Made by a program: the position numbers and the translations under genes
Part shown: positions 1 to 6,984 of the stretch, piece after piece
How positions within the stretch are numbered: position 1 is the stretch's first letter
How the letters are laid out: each line of letters starts with the position of its first letter
DNA from: Anaerolineales bacterium
Lineage (GTDB): Bacteria > Chloroflexota > Anaerolineae > Aggregatilineales > J027
DNA length: 64,000 bases
Direction of reading: 5' to 3'
Assembly (NCBI GenBank): GCA_020634155.1
Contig: JACKCI010000001.1
Coordinates: 310,001-374,000 of the forward strand
Notes under the pieces: model-generated
The model's input: only the letters and a program-made list of their open reading frames with translations
The model's database searches: none
Told to the model about the DNA's origin: nothing

Positions 1-1
1 C

Positions 2-2515
2 ACCACCCCTTATCACGGCTGGCGGGGTGTTCTCAGCAAGATGTTCCATATGGATAGCTTCACCCAAACACGCTCCCGCAGCCTTGCCATCATTGCTCGT
101 CTTGCTGCTGACTCTGAATTATCACGCTTGGCCCCACTATTGAATGCCATCTTACCTCTCGATATTCCCGAAAACGAATTCACATCTCCAATGTCCGGTG
201 AGGTACGAGCAGAAAATACCCGTCACTTGCTCCTGCGTCTGCTCGAAATTAACAACACCAAATCGCCCAGCGTGATAATCCTAGAGAATGCTCATTGGTT
301 AGATTCGGCTTCTTGGGCCTTAGCTCTTACCATCAGCCAGTATCTAACCTCCACACTGCTGGTTATTGTGATGCGTCCTCCCCCTGCGCCAATCCTTGAA
401 GTTGAGCAACTCCGTGAGCAAACAAAAACAGCGTTCATCGAGTTAGGGCCATTGACCTCAAACGAGACCATGAACTTGATATTGCAGCGCCTGAGTGTAG
501 CCTCTATTCCAAAATCTGTTGCGACACTCATTCAAGAAAAAGCCGAGGGAAATGCCTTTTTCATTGAGCAACTTACCGACGATTTAGCTGACTCCGGTTA
601 CCTACAAACCACCGACGGTGAATGTCGCATTGCTACGGGTATGGGTGACCTACGCGACATCAATCTACCCGATACTATCCAAGGTATCATCACCAGCCGC
701 CTTGACCGTCTGTCGGCTCAGGAACTCCTGACACTGAAAGTCGCCAGTGTATTTGGCCCATCGATTCCATTCCGCGCCCTTCAGGATGTGTATCCACTCG
801 CTTCAGAGAAAGGTCATCTCCGGAAAAATCTTGATTTTCTGATAAAACGCGGACATCTCCAACTTGAAATGCCTGAACCTGACCTTGCCTACCACTTCAA
901 CCATATCATCACCCAAGATGTTGCCTACAATCTGATGCTTTCCTCCCAGCGCCGCGAACTCCACGAGGCAATCGCCCGCTGGTATGAGCGCAACTTTGTT
1001 TATGACTTATCGCCCTTTTATTCCTTCCTTGCTCACCATTGGAGCAAAGCAGAGAACCCCAACAAAGCCATCGACTACCTCGAAAAAGCCGCCCTCCATG
1101 CTTTCCGCGGGGGTGCTTTTCGTGAAGTTATCAATTTTCTCAATGATGCCACCACCCTTGCACCAGTCAGCACTACCAACTCGCGCATAATTCGTTGGTC
1201 AATCTATGCAGGTGAGGCCCATTGGGGATTAGGGCAATTACAGGCCAGCCGTCTTGAGGCTGAAAAGGTACTCAATCTGCTCAACAGCCCAATGCCAAAC
1301 ACCCCTCAAGCAACACGGGCAGGTATTCTTAGACAAGCCCTTCGCCAGATACGGCACCGTTTACAAATCAAAAAAGATACATCTCAGCCCATCAAGAGCG
1401 CCAGTTCAGAATTACAGGCAGTCCGGGCCTATCGTCGGCTCCAAGAAATATTCTATTTCCTAAATGAACTATCTCCAGCTATTTACGCGGGACTTAAAGG
1501 CATCAATGTAGCTGAGGCAACTGCGCCTGCATCCTTAGAAATGGCTAGTGCCTACGCCAATGCCTATGTTGGCCTAGGTGCGATGCGGTTGCACCGTGTG
1601 GCAAAACTCTATATCAAATTGGCTCAAGATACCACTCAACGCCTCAATGACCCAGCGGCAACCGCCATTGTATCTGGACGGCTAGGCTTATACTACGCCA
1701 GCAGTGGTCAATGGAAAGCAGCCCGTAACCATTTTGAGCAAGCCATCCACCTCTATGAAACCCTCAATGACCGACGGGGACTAGGTGACAGCATCACAGC
1801 CCTCGCCATCGCAGAATATCAACACGGCTACTTCAAAGTGAGCGAACACTGGTATCAAGAGCTTCTTAAAGTGTCTACTAACAGCAATAACCTTGAACAT
1901 CTAGCATGGGCCTACAATGGGCAAGGATCCATCGCCCTTATCCAAGGCCTGTTTGACCGTGCCGTAGACCTCCTTGAATCCAGTCAAGATTTACTCCGAC
2001 AAACTGAAGACCATATCGCACTTATCGACACCCAAGGCCTTTTAGCCTATGGTTACTTTATGCAGGGTAAGCATCAACAGGCCGAGGCATTAGCACAAAC
2101 TGTCCTTGAAATTACCCGCAAAAAACGCCCCGTTGGACATGCCACCCTTGGTGGGTATCACACAATTCCAACCATTTTTCTTGGCCTATATCTACAAAGC
2201 TGTGATCAACGTTATTTGAAACTCGCCGAAAGCGGCCTACGCCAACTCAAACTCTACGGAAAAATATTCCCCATCGGCAAACCCCACTACTTGCTTATCA
2301 ATGGTCAATACCTTTGGCACCACAAGCAACCCCATCAGGCCCTCAAACAGTGGGAACAGGGCATCAAGCTTTCGGAAGCAATGGACATGCCTTATCTAAA
2401 GGGCCTTGCTCATCTTATGCTAGGCCGCCACAGCAACCCACATCATCGTCAACAAGCCCAGCATATCTTTGAACACCTTGGAGCCGCCGAGCCACCACCA
2501 CTATTCAACGAGTGA
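2..2515 (+). CDS. AAA/STAND-type ATPase with TPR repeats, 5' end outside the window
   Basis: The reading frame is open to the left edge of the window, so the first ATG (41) is internal and the N-terminus is missing. The missing part should include the Walker A loop and perhaps a cyclase or kinase domain. What remains resembles the ATPase and TPR half of adenylate-cyclase-associated or LuxR-type STAND regulators. It has a Walker B-like segment VIILENAHWLDSASW about 80 residues after the ATG, a LDRLSAQELLTLKVASVFG winged-helix transition near residue 225, and then helical TPR-like repeats from about residue 340 to the end. Such proteins sense a ligand or partner through the TPRs and switch on an attached output domain. 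The output domain cannot be identified here. The gene stops 55 bases before an IS3 element. Confidence 0.8.
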   Translation, partial: TTPYHGWRGVLSKMFHMDSFTQTRSRSLAIIARLAADSELSRLAPLLNAILPLDIPENEFTSPMSGEVRAENTRHLLLRLLEINNTKSPSVIILENAHWLDSASWALALTISQYLTSTLLVIVMRPPPAPILEVEQLREQTKTAFIELGPLTSNETMNLILQRLSVASIPKSVATLIQEKAEGNAFFIEQLTDDLADSGYLQTTDGECRIATGMGDLRDINLPDTIQGIITSRLDRLSAQELLTLKVASVFGPSIPFRALQDVYPLASEKGHLRKNLDFLIKRGHLQLEMPEPDLAYHFNHIITQDVAYNLMLSSQRRELHEAIARWYERNFVYDLSPFYSFLAHHWSKAENPNKAIDYLEKAALHAFRGGAFREVINFLNDATTLAPVSTTNSRIIRWSIYAGEAHWGLGQLQASRLEAEKVLNLLNSPMPNTPQATRAGILRQALRQIRHRLQIKKDTSQPIKSASSELQAVRAYRRLQEIFYFLNELSPAIYAGLKGINVAEATAPASLEMASAYANAYVGLGAMRLHRVAKLYIKLAQDTTQRLNDPAATAIVSGRLGLYYASSGQWKAARNHFEQAIHLYETLNDRRGLGDSITALAIAEYQHGYFKVSEHWYQELLKVSTNSNNLEHLAWAYNGQGSIALIQGLFDRAVDLLESSQDLLRQTEDHIALIDTQGLLAYGYFMQGKHQQAEALAQTVLEITRKKRPVGHATLGGYHTIPTIFLGLYLQSCDQRYLKLAESGLRQLKLYGKIFPIGKPHYLLINGQYLWHHKQPHQALKQWEQGIKLSEAMDMPYLKGLAHLMLGRHSNPHHRQQAQHIFEHLGAAEPPPLFNE

Positions 2516-2570
2516 TGTTGCTCCACAGCCGATTTTGATTACAATCAACACTATATCTACTAAGGAGGTG

Positions 2571-2593
2571 TAGTGAACCCCTGAGATTGGACA
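2571..2593 (+). repeat. Left terminal inverted repeat of the IS3 element
   Basis: TAGTGAACCC followed by CTGAG and ATTGGACA. It matches the reverse complement of 3791-3813 except in the central A-rich stretch. Transposase binds such ends. Confidence 0.85.
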
Positions 2594-2633
2594 TGAGGTT
2601 AAAGTAACATAGTCCATAAGTGGAAAGGTTCAC

Positions 2634-2939
2634 ATGAAGAAGAAACGGAAATTTACACCGGGATTCAAAAGCCAAGTCGTCCTGCAATTGTTGTCGGGCG
2701 AGAAAAGTATGGCAGAGCTATGCCGTGAGCATCAACTGACCTCTCAGATGGTTGGTAACTGGAAACAACAATTTCTGGCAGCTGCACCGCAGGCATTCGA
2801 GAAAGGCGGCGAGAGCAGTGGGGAGCAAGAGCGGATCGCCGAACTGGAACGCATGATCGGGAGGCTGACGATGGAGCTAGAGATTGCAAAAAAAGCATCG
2901 AGCTTGCTGAATGGGACACGCGAGAGAAACGGGAAATAG
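2634..2939 (+). CDS. IS3-family transposase OrfA (HTH protein)
   Basis: A 101-residue protein with the usual OrfA plan. The N-terminal helix-turn-helix starts KKKRKFTPGFKSQVV, with a second helix around SMAELCREHQLTSQMVGNWK, and a leucine-zipper-like tail follows (IAELERMIGRLTMELEIAKK). It binds the element's terminal repeats and regulates transposition. The start ATG has GGAAAGG upstream. The end of the gene contains an A7 run at 2888-2894. Slipping back one base there leads into the orfB frame and would give an OrfAB transposase. Without the slip the ribosome stops at 2939. Confidence 0.9.
   Translation: MKKKRKFTPGFKSQVVLQLLSGEKSMAELCREHQLTSQMVGNWKQQFLAAAPQAFEKGGESSGEQERIAELERMIGRLTMELEIAKKASSLLNGTRERNGK
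2888..2895 (+). other. Programmed -1 ribosomal frameshift site (A7G)
   Basis: Seven A's followed by G, read as GCA-AAA-AAA-GCA in the orfA frame. The -1 frame is open from here straight into orfB, adding SIELAEWDTREKREIA ahead of the orfB ATG at 2942. An A6-7G slippery run at this place is the known arrangement that produces the OrfAB fusion transposase in IS3 elements. I did not identify a downstream stimulatory structure. Confidence 0.8.
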
Positions 2940-2941
2940 CC

Positions 2942-3760
2942 ATGCACTTGAAGGACGAGTATCCCGTGAGCACGATCTGTGCGGTGCTGGATTTGCCGCG
3001 TAGCAGCTTCTACCATCAAGGAGTTGAGCTGGATGACAGCGCGTTGCGCGTGGTCGTTCAAGACCTCGCCGCCCAGTACCCGACCTATGGCTATCGGCGT
3101 ATCACCGTTTTGCTCCAACGGACGGGGTGGACGGTCAATCATAAGCGCATTCGGCGTATGATGGCTCAAATGGGCTTACAACGCCCCCAGAAACGCCGCA
3201 AAACGCGCACCACGAACAGTCGGCACGATTTTGGACGCTATCCGAACCTAGTCAAAGACCTTGCTGCCGCTCATCCTGAACACCTCTGGGTCGCGGATAT
3301 CACCTATGTACGGTTGCACCGTGAGTTTGTGTATTTAGCGGTCATTATGGATGTGTTCACGCGGGCGGTACGTGGCTGGCATCTCAGCCGATCACTGGAT
3401 CGCACGCTCACCCTCACCGCCCTGCAACGCGCACTCCTAGAGCGTGTCCCAGACATCCACCATAGTGACCAAGGCTGGCAGTACGCCTGCGATGATTACA
3501 CCGATTTGTTGCAGCACCATCACATTCAAATCAGTATGGCGGCAGTGGGCAAGCCCGAAGAAAACGGCTTTGCCGAACGCCTCATGCGAACCATCCGGGA
3601 GGAGGAGATTGATTTATCCGAATACGAGGATTTTCATCATGCTTATCGGTCTATCGGGCGTTTCCTAGAAGATGTCTATACCCATAAACGCATTCATTCT
3701 GCCTTAGGGTATCTCGCTCCTAGCGAATTTGAGGCACAATGGGTAGCACCGTTATCTTAA
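2942..3760 (+). CDS. IS3-family transposase OrfB (DDE catalytic domain)
   Basis: A 272-residue integrase-core protein. It has an HTH_21-like segment YGYRRITVLLQRTG near residue 50 and a retroviral-integrase-like core. The catalytic acids are visible: D in WVADITYV, D in HHSDQG, and E in ENGFAER, with 35 residues between the second D and the E (DD35E). It cuts and joins the element ends, normally as the C-terminal part of the frameshifted OrfAB product. The start ATG lies two bases after the orfA stop and in the -1 frame. Length is normal for the family and no internal stop is present. Confidence 0.92.
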   Translation: MHLKDEYPVSTICAVLDLPRSSFYHQGVELDDSALRVVVQDLAAQYPTYGYRRITVLLQRTGWTVNHKRIRRMMAQMGLQRPQKRRKTRTTNSRHDFGRYPNLVKDLAAAHPEHLWVADITYVRLHREFVYLAVIMDVFTRAVRGWHLSRSLDRTLTLTALQRALLERVPDIHHSDQGWQYACDDYTDLLQHHHIQISMAAVGKPEENGFAERLMRTIREEEIDLSEYEDFHHAYRSIGRFLEDVYTHKRIHSALGYLAPSEFEAQWVAPLS

Positions 3761-3790
3761 CTGACGCTAAAATATGTCAGTGTATTTTTG

Positions 3791-3813
3791 TGTCCAATTT
3801 TTTGGGTTCACTA
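3791..3813 (-). repeat. Right terminal inverted repeat of the IS3 element
   Basis: TGTCCAAT...GGGTTCACTA, the imperfect reverse complement of 2571-2593. It lies about 30 bases after the orfB stop and just before the SD of the next gene. Confidence 0.85.
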
Positions 3814-3827
3814 CAAGGGTATTCGTT

Positions 3828-4430
3828 TTGCAGCCACTTAAACGCTCCTCGCATTCCGAATCACTGGGAAGTTCATTATTTATTGCTGCCATCTGGTTGG
3901 GCATCTCTTGTTTTATATTTGCGATGTTTGTCCTCACCGATGGCCCCATCTTTGGCATCTTCTGTACATTTGCCTTTGTCCTCATCGGCTTGGTTTTGGG
4001 TCTCCAAGCCGTGCGCCTCATGATTGCCAACACTAAATTCGCTCAACCTGAAATTAACATCAACAAGACCGAGATTCGCGTCGGGGATACCTTCAAATTG
4101 ACCTACAGCCAACTTATGAAAAAGGACATGGAGATTAAATCGTGTACCCTTGATCTGGTTTTCCGTGAATCCGCCACATATCGGCGTGGAACCGATACCG
4201 TGACTGTAACTCACGACCACATGATTGAATCCATGAGCCTGCCAATCATGAGTTTTCAAGCAGGTCAAGTTTTCCAACATGAGCAAACCTATACCATCCC
4301 CATAACCGCTATGCACAGCTTTGCTGCCAATCGCAACAAACTGACTTGGTTCTTTCGTATCAAGATTGATACGGAGGGATGGGCTGATTTTGAGCGTTCC
4401 TATGATTTAGTCGTGTTACCAACCGTATAG
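3828..4430 (+). CDS. Two-helix membrane protein with soluble C-terminal beta domain, unknown function
   Basis: I do not recognise a named family. About 200 residues: a short basic N-terminus, two adjacent hydrophobic helices (SLFIAAIWLGISCFIFAMF and IFGIFCTFAFVLIGLVLGL), then a roughly 130-residue domain rich in beta strands (EIRVGDTFKLTYSQL, EHEQTYTIPI-like strands). This resembles an arrestin- or Ig-like sandwich. An ATG at 3774 is in frame but lies inside the right end of the IS and has no SD. I prefer TTG at 3828, with AAGGG eight bases upstream, immediately after the IS boundary. The insertion therefore sits just upstream of this gene's ribosome-binding site. The following gene starts 10 bases later and has a similar beta domain, so the two are probably partners. 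Confidence 0.6.
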   Translation: MQPLKRSSHSESLGSSLFIAAIWLGISCFIFAMFVLTDGPIFGIFCTFAFVLIGLVLGLQAVRLMIANTKFAQPEININKTEIRVGDTFKLTYSQLMKKDMEIKSCTLDLVFRESATYRRGTDTVTVTHDHMIESMSLPIMSFQAGQVFQHEQTYTIPITAMHSFAANRNKLTWFFRIKIDTEGWADFERSYDLVVLPTV

Positions 4431-4440
4431 GGAGACAATA

Positions 4441-4833
4441 ATGGCAACTGAAATTCTACTAACGCTACAATCAGGCCAGCAGACCCCTATGGGCTACCGC
4501 TTTACTCCCGGTGACACGGTAAAAGGAACCGTGCAGATACTTCCTGATAAAGACCTCAATTGTCGCCATCTTTATGTACGTTTACAATGGCACACCGAAG
4601 GTCGCGGAGACCGTGATTCTGCCATTGTTGGCGAACAAGACCTTTTCCAAGGCACTTTGAGTGGGGGCATGCCAACCTATCACGATTTTTCACTTGTTGC
4701 ACCACGCGGCCCTTGGAGCTATTCAGGCCACTACATCAACATTGTGTGGGAAGTCATCGCCTCGATAGATGTACCGATGGGGGGTGACCCCAAGGCAGAA
4801 GTTCCCTTCATTTTGTCGCCTGAAGGTCGTTAG
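4441..4833 (+). CDS. Small arrestin-like (Spo0M-type) beta-sandwich protein
   Basis: A 130-residue soluble protein without signal peptide. The pattern FTPGDTVKGTVQILPDKDLNCRHL, then paired strands ending in WSYSGHYINIVWEVIASIDV and PFILSP, is that of arrestin N-terminal or Spo0M-like sandwich domains. These usually act as protein-binding adaptors. The start has GGGAGA six bases upstream and follows the preceding membrane-protein gene by 10 bases, so the two are likely co-transcribed. Its 3' end overlaps the convergent AAA ATPase gene by 26 bases. Family assignment rests on pattern only. Confidence 0.65.
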   Translation: MATEILLTLQSGQQTPMGYRFTPGDTVKGTVQILPDKDLNCRHLYVRLQWHTEGRGDRDSAIVGEQDLFQGTLSGGMPTYHDFSLVAPRGPWSYSGHYINIVWEVIASIDVPMGGDPKAEVPFILSPEGR

Positions 4834-5491
4834 CTACAGCACACAACCCATCCGCTGTCAAAGCACCACAACTAGGAAAGCGTTGGAAGACCTCGTACAG
4901 AAAGTATTGGATAGCCCGTAGATTGGCCCCATAGCTGTCCTCCAAATAGGCGATAGCATCAGGAGCGAGGGTAATGGGTGGGGGGTCCTCCAACGCAAAG
5001 TAAGCCAAGCGATGTTGCAGTATCTCCGCCAAACACACCGAGTAATCAAGTGGGCATGTTGTTAACTTCAACCTTATCAGTTGAAACGCAAGCCGCATAT
5101 CAACATGACTGCTGAAGATTAGACGATGCTCAGGTTTTTTGGCCCAACGCAACAATCGCCACCACTCCCACGGCCATAAGCGCTGGGCTTCATCCAATAT
5201 CAACGCTGATACATCTTCCAACCGCGTTGTAAGCCGATGCTGCCCACGCGGTATGTATTCCAGTTCCACCGCTTGCCCGCTTGCCACCATTCGCACTCGG
5301 GCTGCCAGCAAGGTGGTTGATTTACCATGACCCATTGCCCCTACTAGCTGGATGTGGCCTGTAGTTTGGCCTATCATTTTTTGGAGTGAGGACGGAATAA
5401 CCGCAACTTCAACCCATTCCTCATCCGTTAGCACTTGAAAAGGGTTAGCGCGAAACCCTATCGCATAAAAGGGGAAATGGGCATACGTCAT
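4808..5491 (-). CDS. Small AAA ATPase, ExeA/TniB-like
   Basis: A 227-residue P-loop ATPase. Walker A is GAMGHGKST near residue 50, Walker B is ALILDEAQ near residue 97, and FSSH near residue 128 is a sensor-1-like position. The N-terminal GFRANPF is the phrase typical of ExeA/TniB-type ATPases, which remodel proteins or DNA complexes. The C-terminal third (ITLAPDAIAYLEDSYGANLR) looks like the helical lid. It is the last gene of a five-gene minus-strand operon and starts three bases after the SecD-like gene. No transposase or secretion genes lie next to it, so its client is unknown. Confidence 0.7.
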   Translation of the reverse strand: MTYAHFPFYAIGFRANPFQVLTDEEWVEVAVIPSSLQKMIGQTTGHIQLVGAMGHGKSTTLLAARVRMVASGQAVELEYIPRGQHRLTTRLEDVSALILDEAQRLWPWEWWRLLRWAKKPEHRLIFSSHVDMRLAFQLIRLKLTTCPLDYSVCLAEILQHRLAYFALEDPPPITLAPDAIAYLEDSYGANLRAIQYFLYEVFQRFPSCGALTADGLCAVANDLQATK

Positions 5492-5494
5492 GAT

Positions 5495-6247
5495 TTACTG
5501 GCTCCGGTGAATCAGAACTGATTGCACCTCTAGCCCAACCGGAAGGCTGCCCGATTGCAGTTGAATGGCTAAAGTCTTGGTTTCTTCTTCTGTAAAATCA
5601 CCAGCAATCACTCCAAAGCCATCGATTCGCGCATTGATGATAGGCACAGACAACACCTGACCATCTAGAACTATCGCTAATGAAGAACCAATGTGCGACT
5701 GCGTAAACGCAGCAAATACCTCACTTGCATCATCAGCAATCTCAAAATTGATCTGCCAGCGACCATCAACTAAATTAGCTTCAACTGTCTCCAAATCATC
5801 CCCGCTAATCACCGTTAGGAATGGCTCACCGCTCGGTTGTAGCTGGCAATCATCCGAGACAATACCACGCTCAAGTTGGCCCGTGGTTTGGACGCAACTC
5901 CCCTCTAACATGCGGTTTATCGGGCTAGATTGCACATCCACGAACTCCAGCAGTGTAATAGGCCCCAGCACATCAATCAAACGCTGACTCAGACTAAGCG
6001 CTTCATCAAATTCCATCATTGCCTCAGTCGTAATAATCAGTCGATTATCGCCTTGCTCAACTGTGTAATTCAGCAACCCCAACCCATTAACCCGCTGCTC
6101 AATTACCCCTTGCGCGGCATCCCAATCCACATCAGGTTCCGAAGCCACCAGTTCTACTCGTATCCGCAGTGCTACCAGCGGTTCTTGGGCTAAGACTGGC
6201 TGAACCAACAACAAGATACACCCTAGAAGAATGAGCCATCTACGCAT
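5495..6247 (-). CDS. Exported SecD-P1-like domain protein
   Basis: A 250-residue protein with signal peptide MRRWLILLGCILLLVQPVLA. The mature part resembles the first periplasmic (P1) region of SecD. It has AAQGVIEQRVNGLGL with YTVEQGDNRLIITT (the P1 base fold) and FLTVISGDDLETVEAN...INFEIADDASEVFAAFT (the P1 head). No SecD transmembrane bundle follows, so it is not a translocon subunit by itself. The frame continues upstream to 6361, but ATG 6247 has AAGGA upstream, gives a clean signal peptide and leaves only four bases after the alaX stop. Co-transcription with alaX and the kinase gene is likely. Role unknown. Confidence 0.7.
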   Translation of the reverse strand: MRRWLILLGCILLLVQPVLAQEPLVALRIRVELVASEPDVDWDAAQGVIEQRVNGLGLLNYTVEQGDNRLIITTEAMMEFDEALSLSQRLIDVLGPITLLEFVDVQSSPINRMLEGSCVQTTGQLERGIVSDDCQLQPSGEPFLTVISGDDLETVEANLVDGRWQINFEIADDASEVFAAFTQSHIGSSLAIVLDGQVLSVPIINARIDGFGVIAGDFTEEETKTLAIQLQSGSLPVGLEVQSVLIHRSQ

Positions 6248-6251
6248 AGCC

Positions 6252-6974
6252 TTAGTCCTTAATCTCCACATACAAGCGCTTATTGGCAGCACCCTTGCTC
6301 TTATAATCGGTGATTTCAATATGTCCAATCTCTGACGTATTCGCCACATGGGTGCCGCCATCAGCCTGTAGATCTAGCCCAATAATCTCGACCACTCGCA
6401 CTTCTCGAATGCCTTCGGGCAATAGGTTAATTTTGGTGCGGATAAGGTCGGGAATTTGAAACGCTTCCTCACGCGGCAGGATTTTGACTTGCGTCGGGCG
6501 ACTATTCCGTACTTCTGCATTAATTTTCTCATTGATTTCGGCAATCATCTCGCGGCTCAATTCCGCAAACTCGAAGTCCATCCGTGCCGCCAAAAAATCC
6601 ATGTTCCCACCCGTGACGCTTACCTGATAATCACGCCAAATCACCCCACATAAGATGTGCATAGCAGTATGGGTTCGCATGGCTTGGTAGCGGCGCTCCC
6701 AGTCCAACTTGCCTGTCACATGCTCACCTACACTGGGCAGAACACTACCATCCACAATATGGACAATATCGCCGCCTTCTTTTTTCGCTTTCACTACAGG
6801 ATAAACCACTCCGTCAACACCGATAAGCTCACCCATATCATGTTGTTGACCACCCCCACCGGGATAGAAAGCAGTTCGGTCTAAGGTCACAGTCTTGATT
6901 TCAGCATTCACCGCCGTCACTGTCGCGCTGAACTCGCGCAAATAAGCATCGGTTGTGTATAAGGCATCCGTCAC
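6252..6974 (-). CDS. alaX: Alanyl-tRNA editing protein AlaX (trans-editing hydrolase)
   Basis: About 240 residues. AlaX proteins are free-standing relatives of the alanyl-tRNA synthetase editing domain that hydrolyse mischarged Ser- or Gly-tRNA(Ala) in the cytoplasm. Visible features are the FYPGGGGQQHD entry of the AlaX-M type, the zinc motif HTAMH near residue 100, and the second motif QADGGTHV near residue 195. In that second motif the usual cysteine four residues before the histidine is an aspartate. I choose GTG 6974: AGGAGG lies six bases upstream and overlaps the stop of the kinase gene. An upstream start at 7013 would overlap that gene. Confidence 0.9.
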   Translation of the reverse strand: MTDALYTTDAYLREFSATVTAVNAEIKTVTLDRTAFYPGGGGQQHDMGELIGVDGVVYPVVKAKKEGGDIVHIVDGSVLPSVGEHVTGKLDWERRYQAMRTHTAMHILCGVIWRDYQVSVTGGNMDFLAARMDFEFAELSREMIAEINEKINAEVRNSRPTQVKILPREEAFQIPDLIRTKINLLPEGIREVRVVEIIGLDLQADGGTHVANTSEIGHIEITDYKSKGAANKRLYVEIKD

Positions 6975-6984
6975 AAGATTCCTC

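Larger units (their letters stand above)
2571..3813 (+). mobile_element. IS3-family insertion sequence, complete
   Basis: A 1243-bp element is bounded by terminal inverted repeats. The left end reads TAGTGAACCC...ATTGGACA and the right end is its imperfect reverse complement. It carries two overlapping-phase transposase frames, orfA and orfB, linked by an A7 slippery run, as in other IS3 elements. The catalytic DD(35)E residues and the coding frames look intact, so it may be active. I see no obvious 3-4 bp target duplication next to the ends, so the exact boundary is uncertain by a few bases, or the insertion has recombined. Confidence 0.88.
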
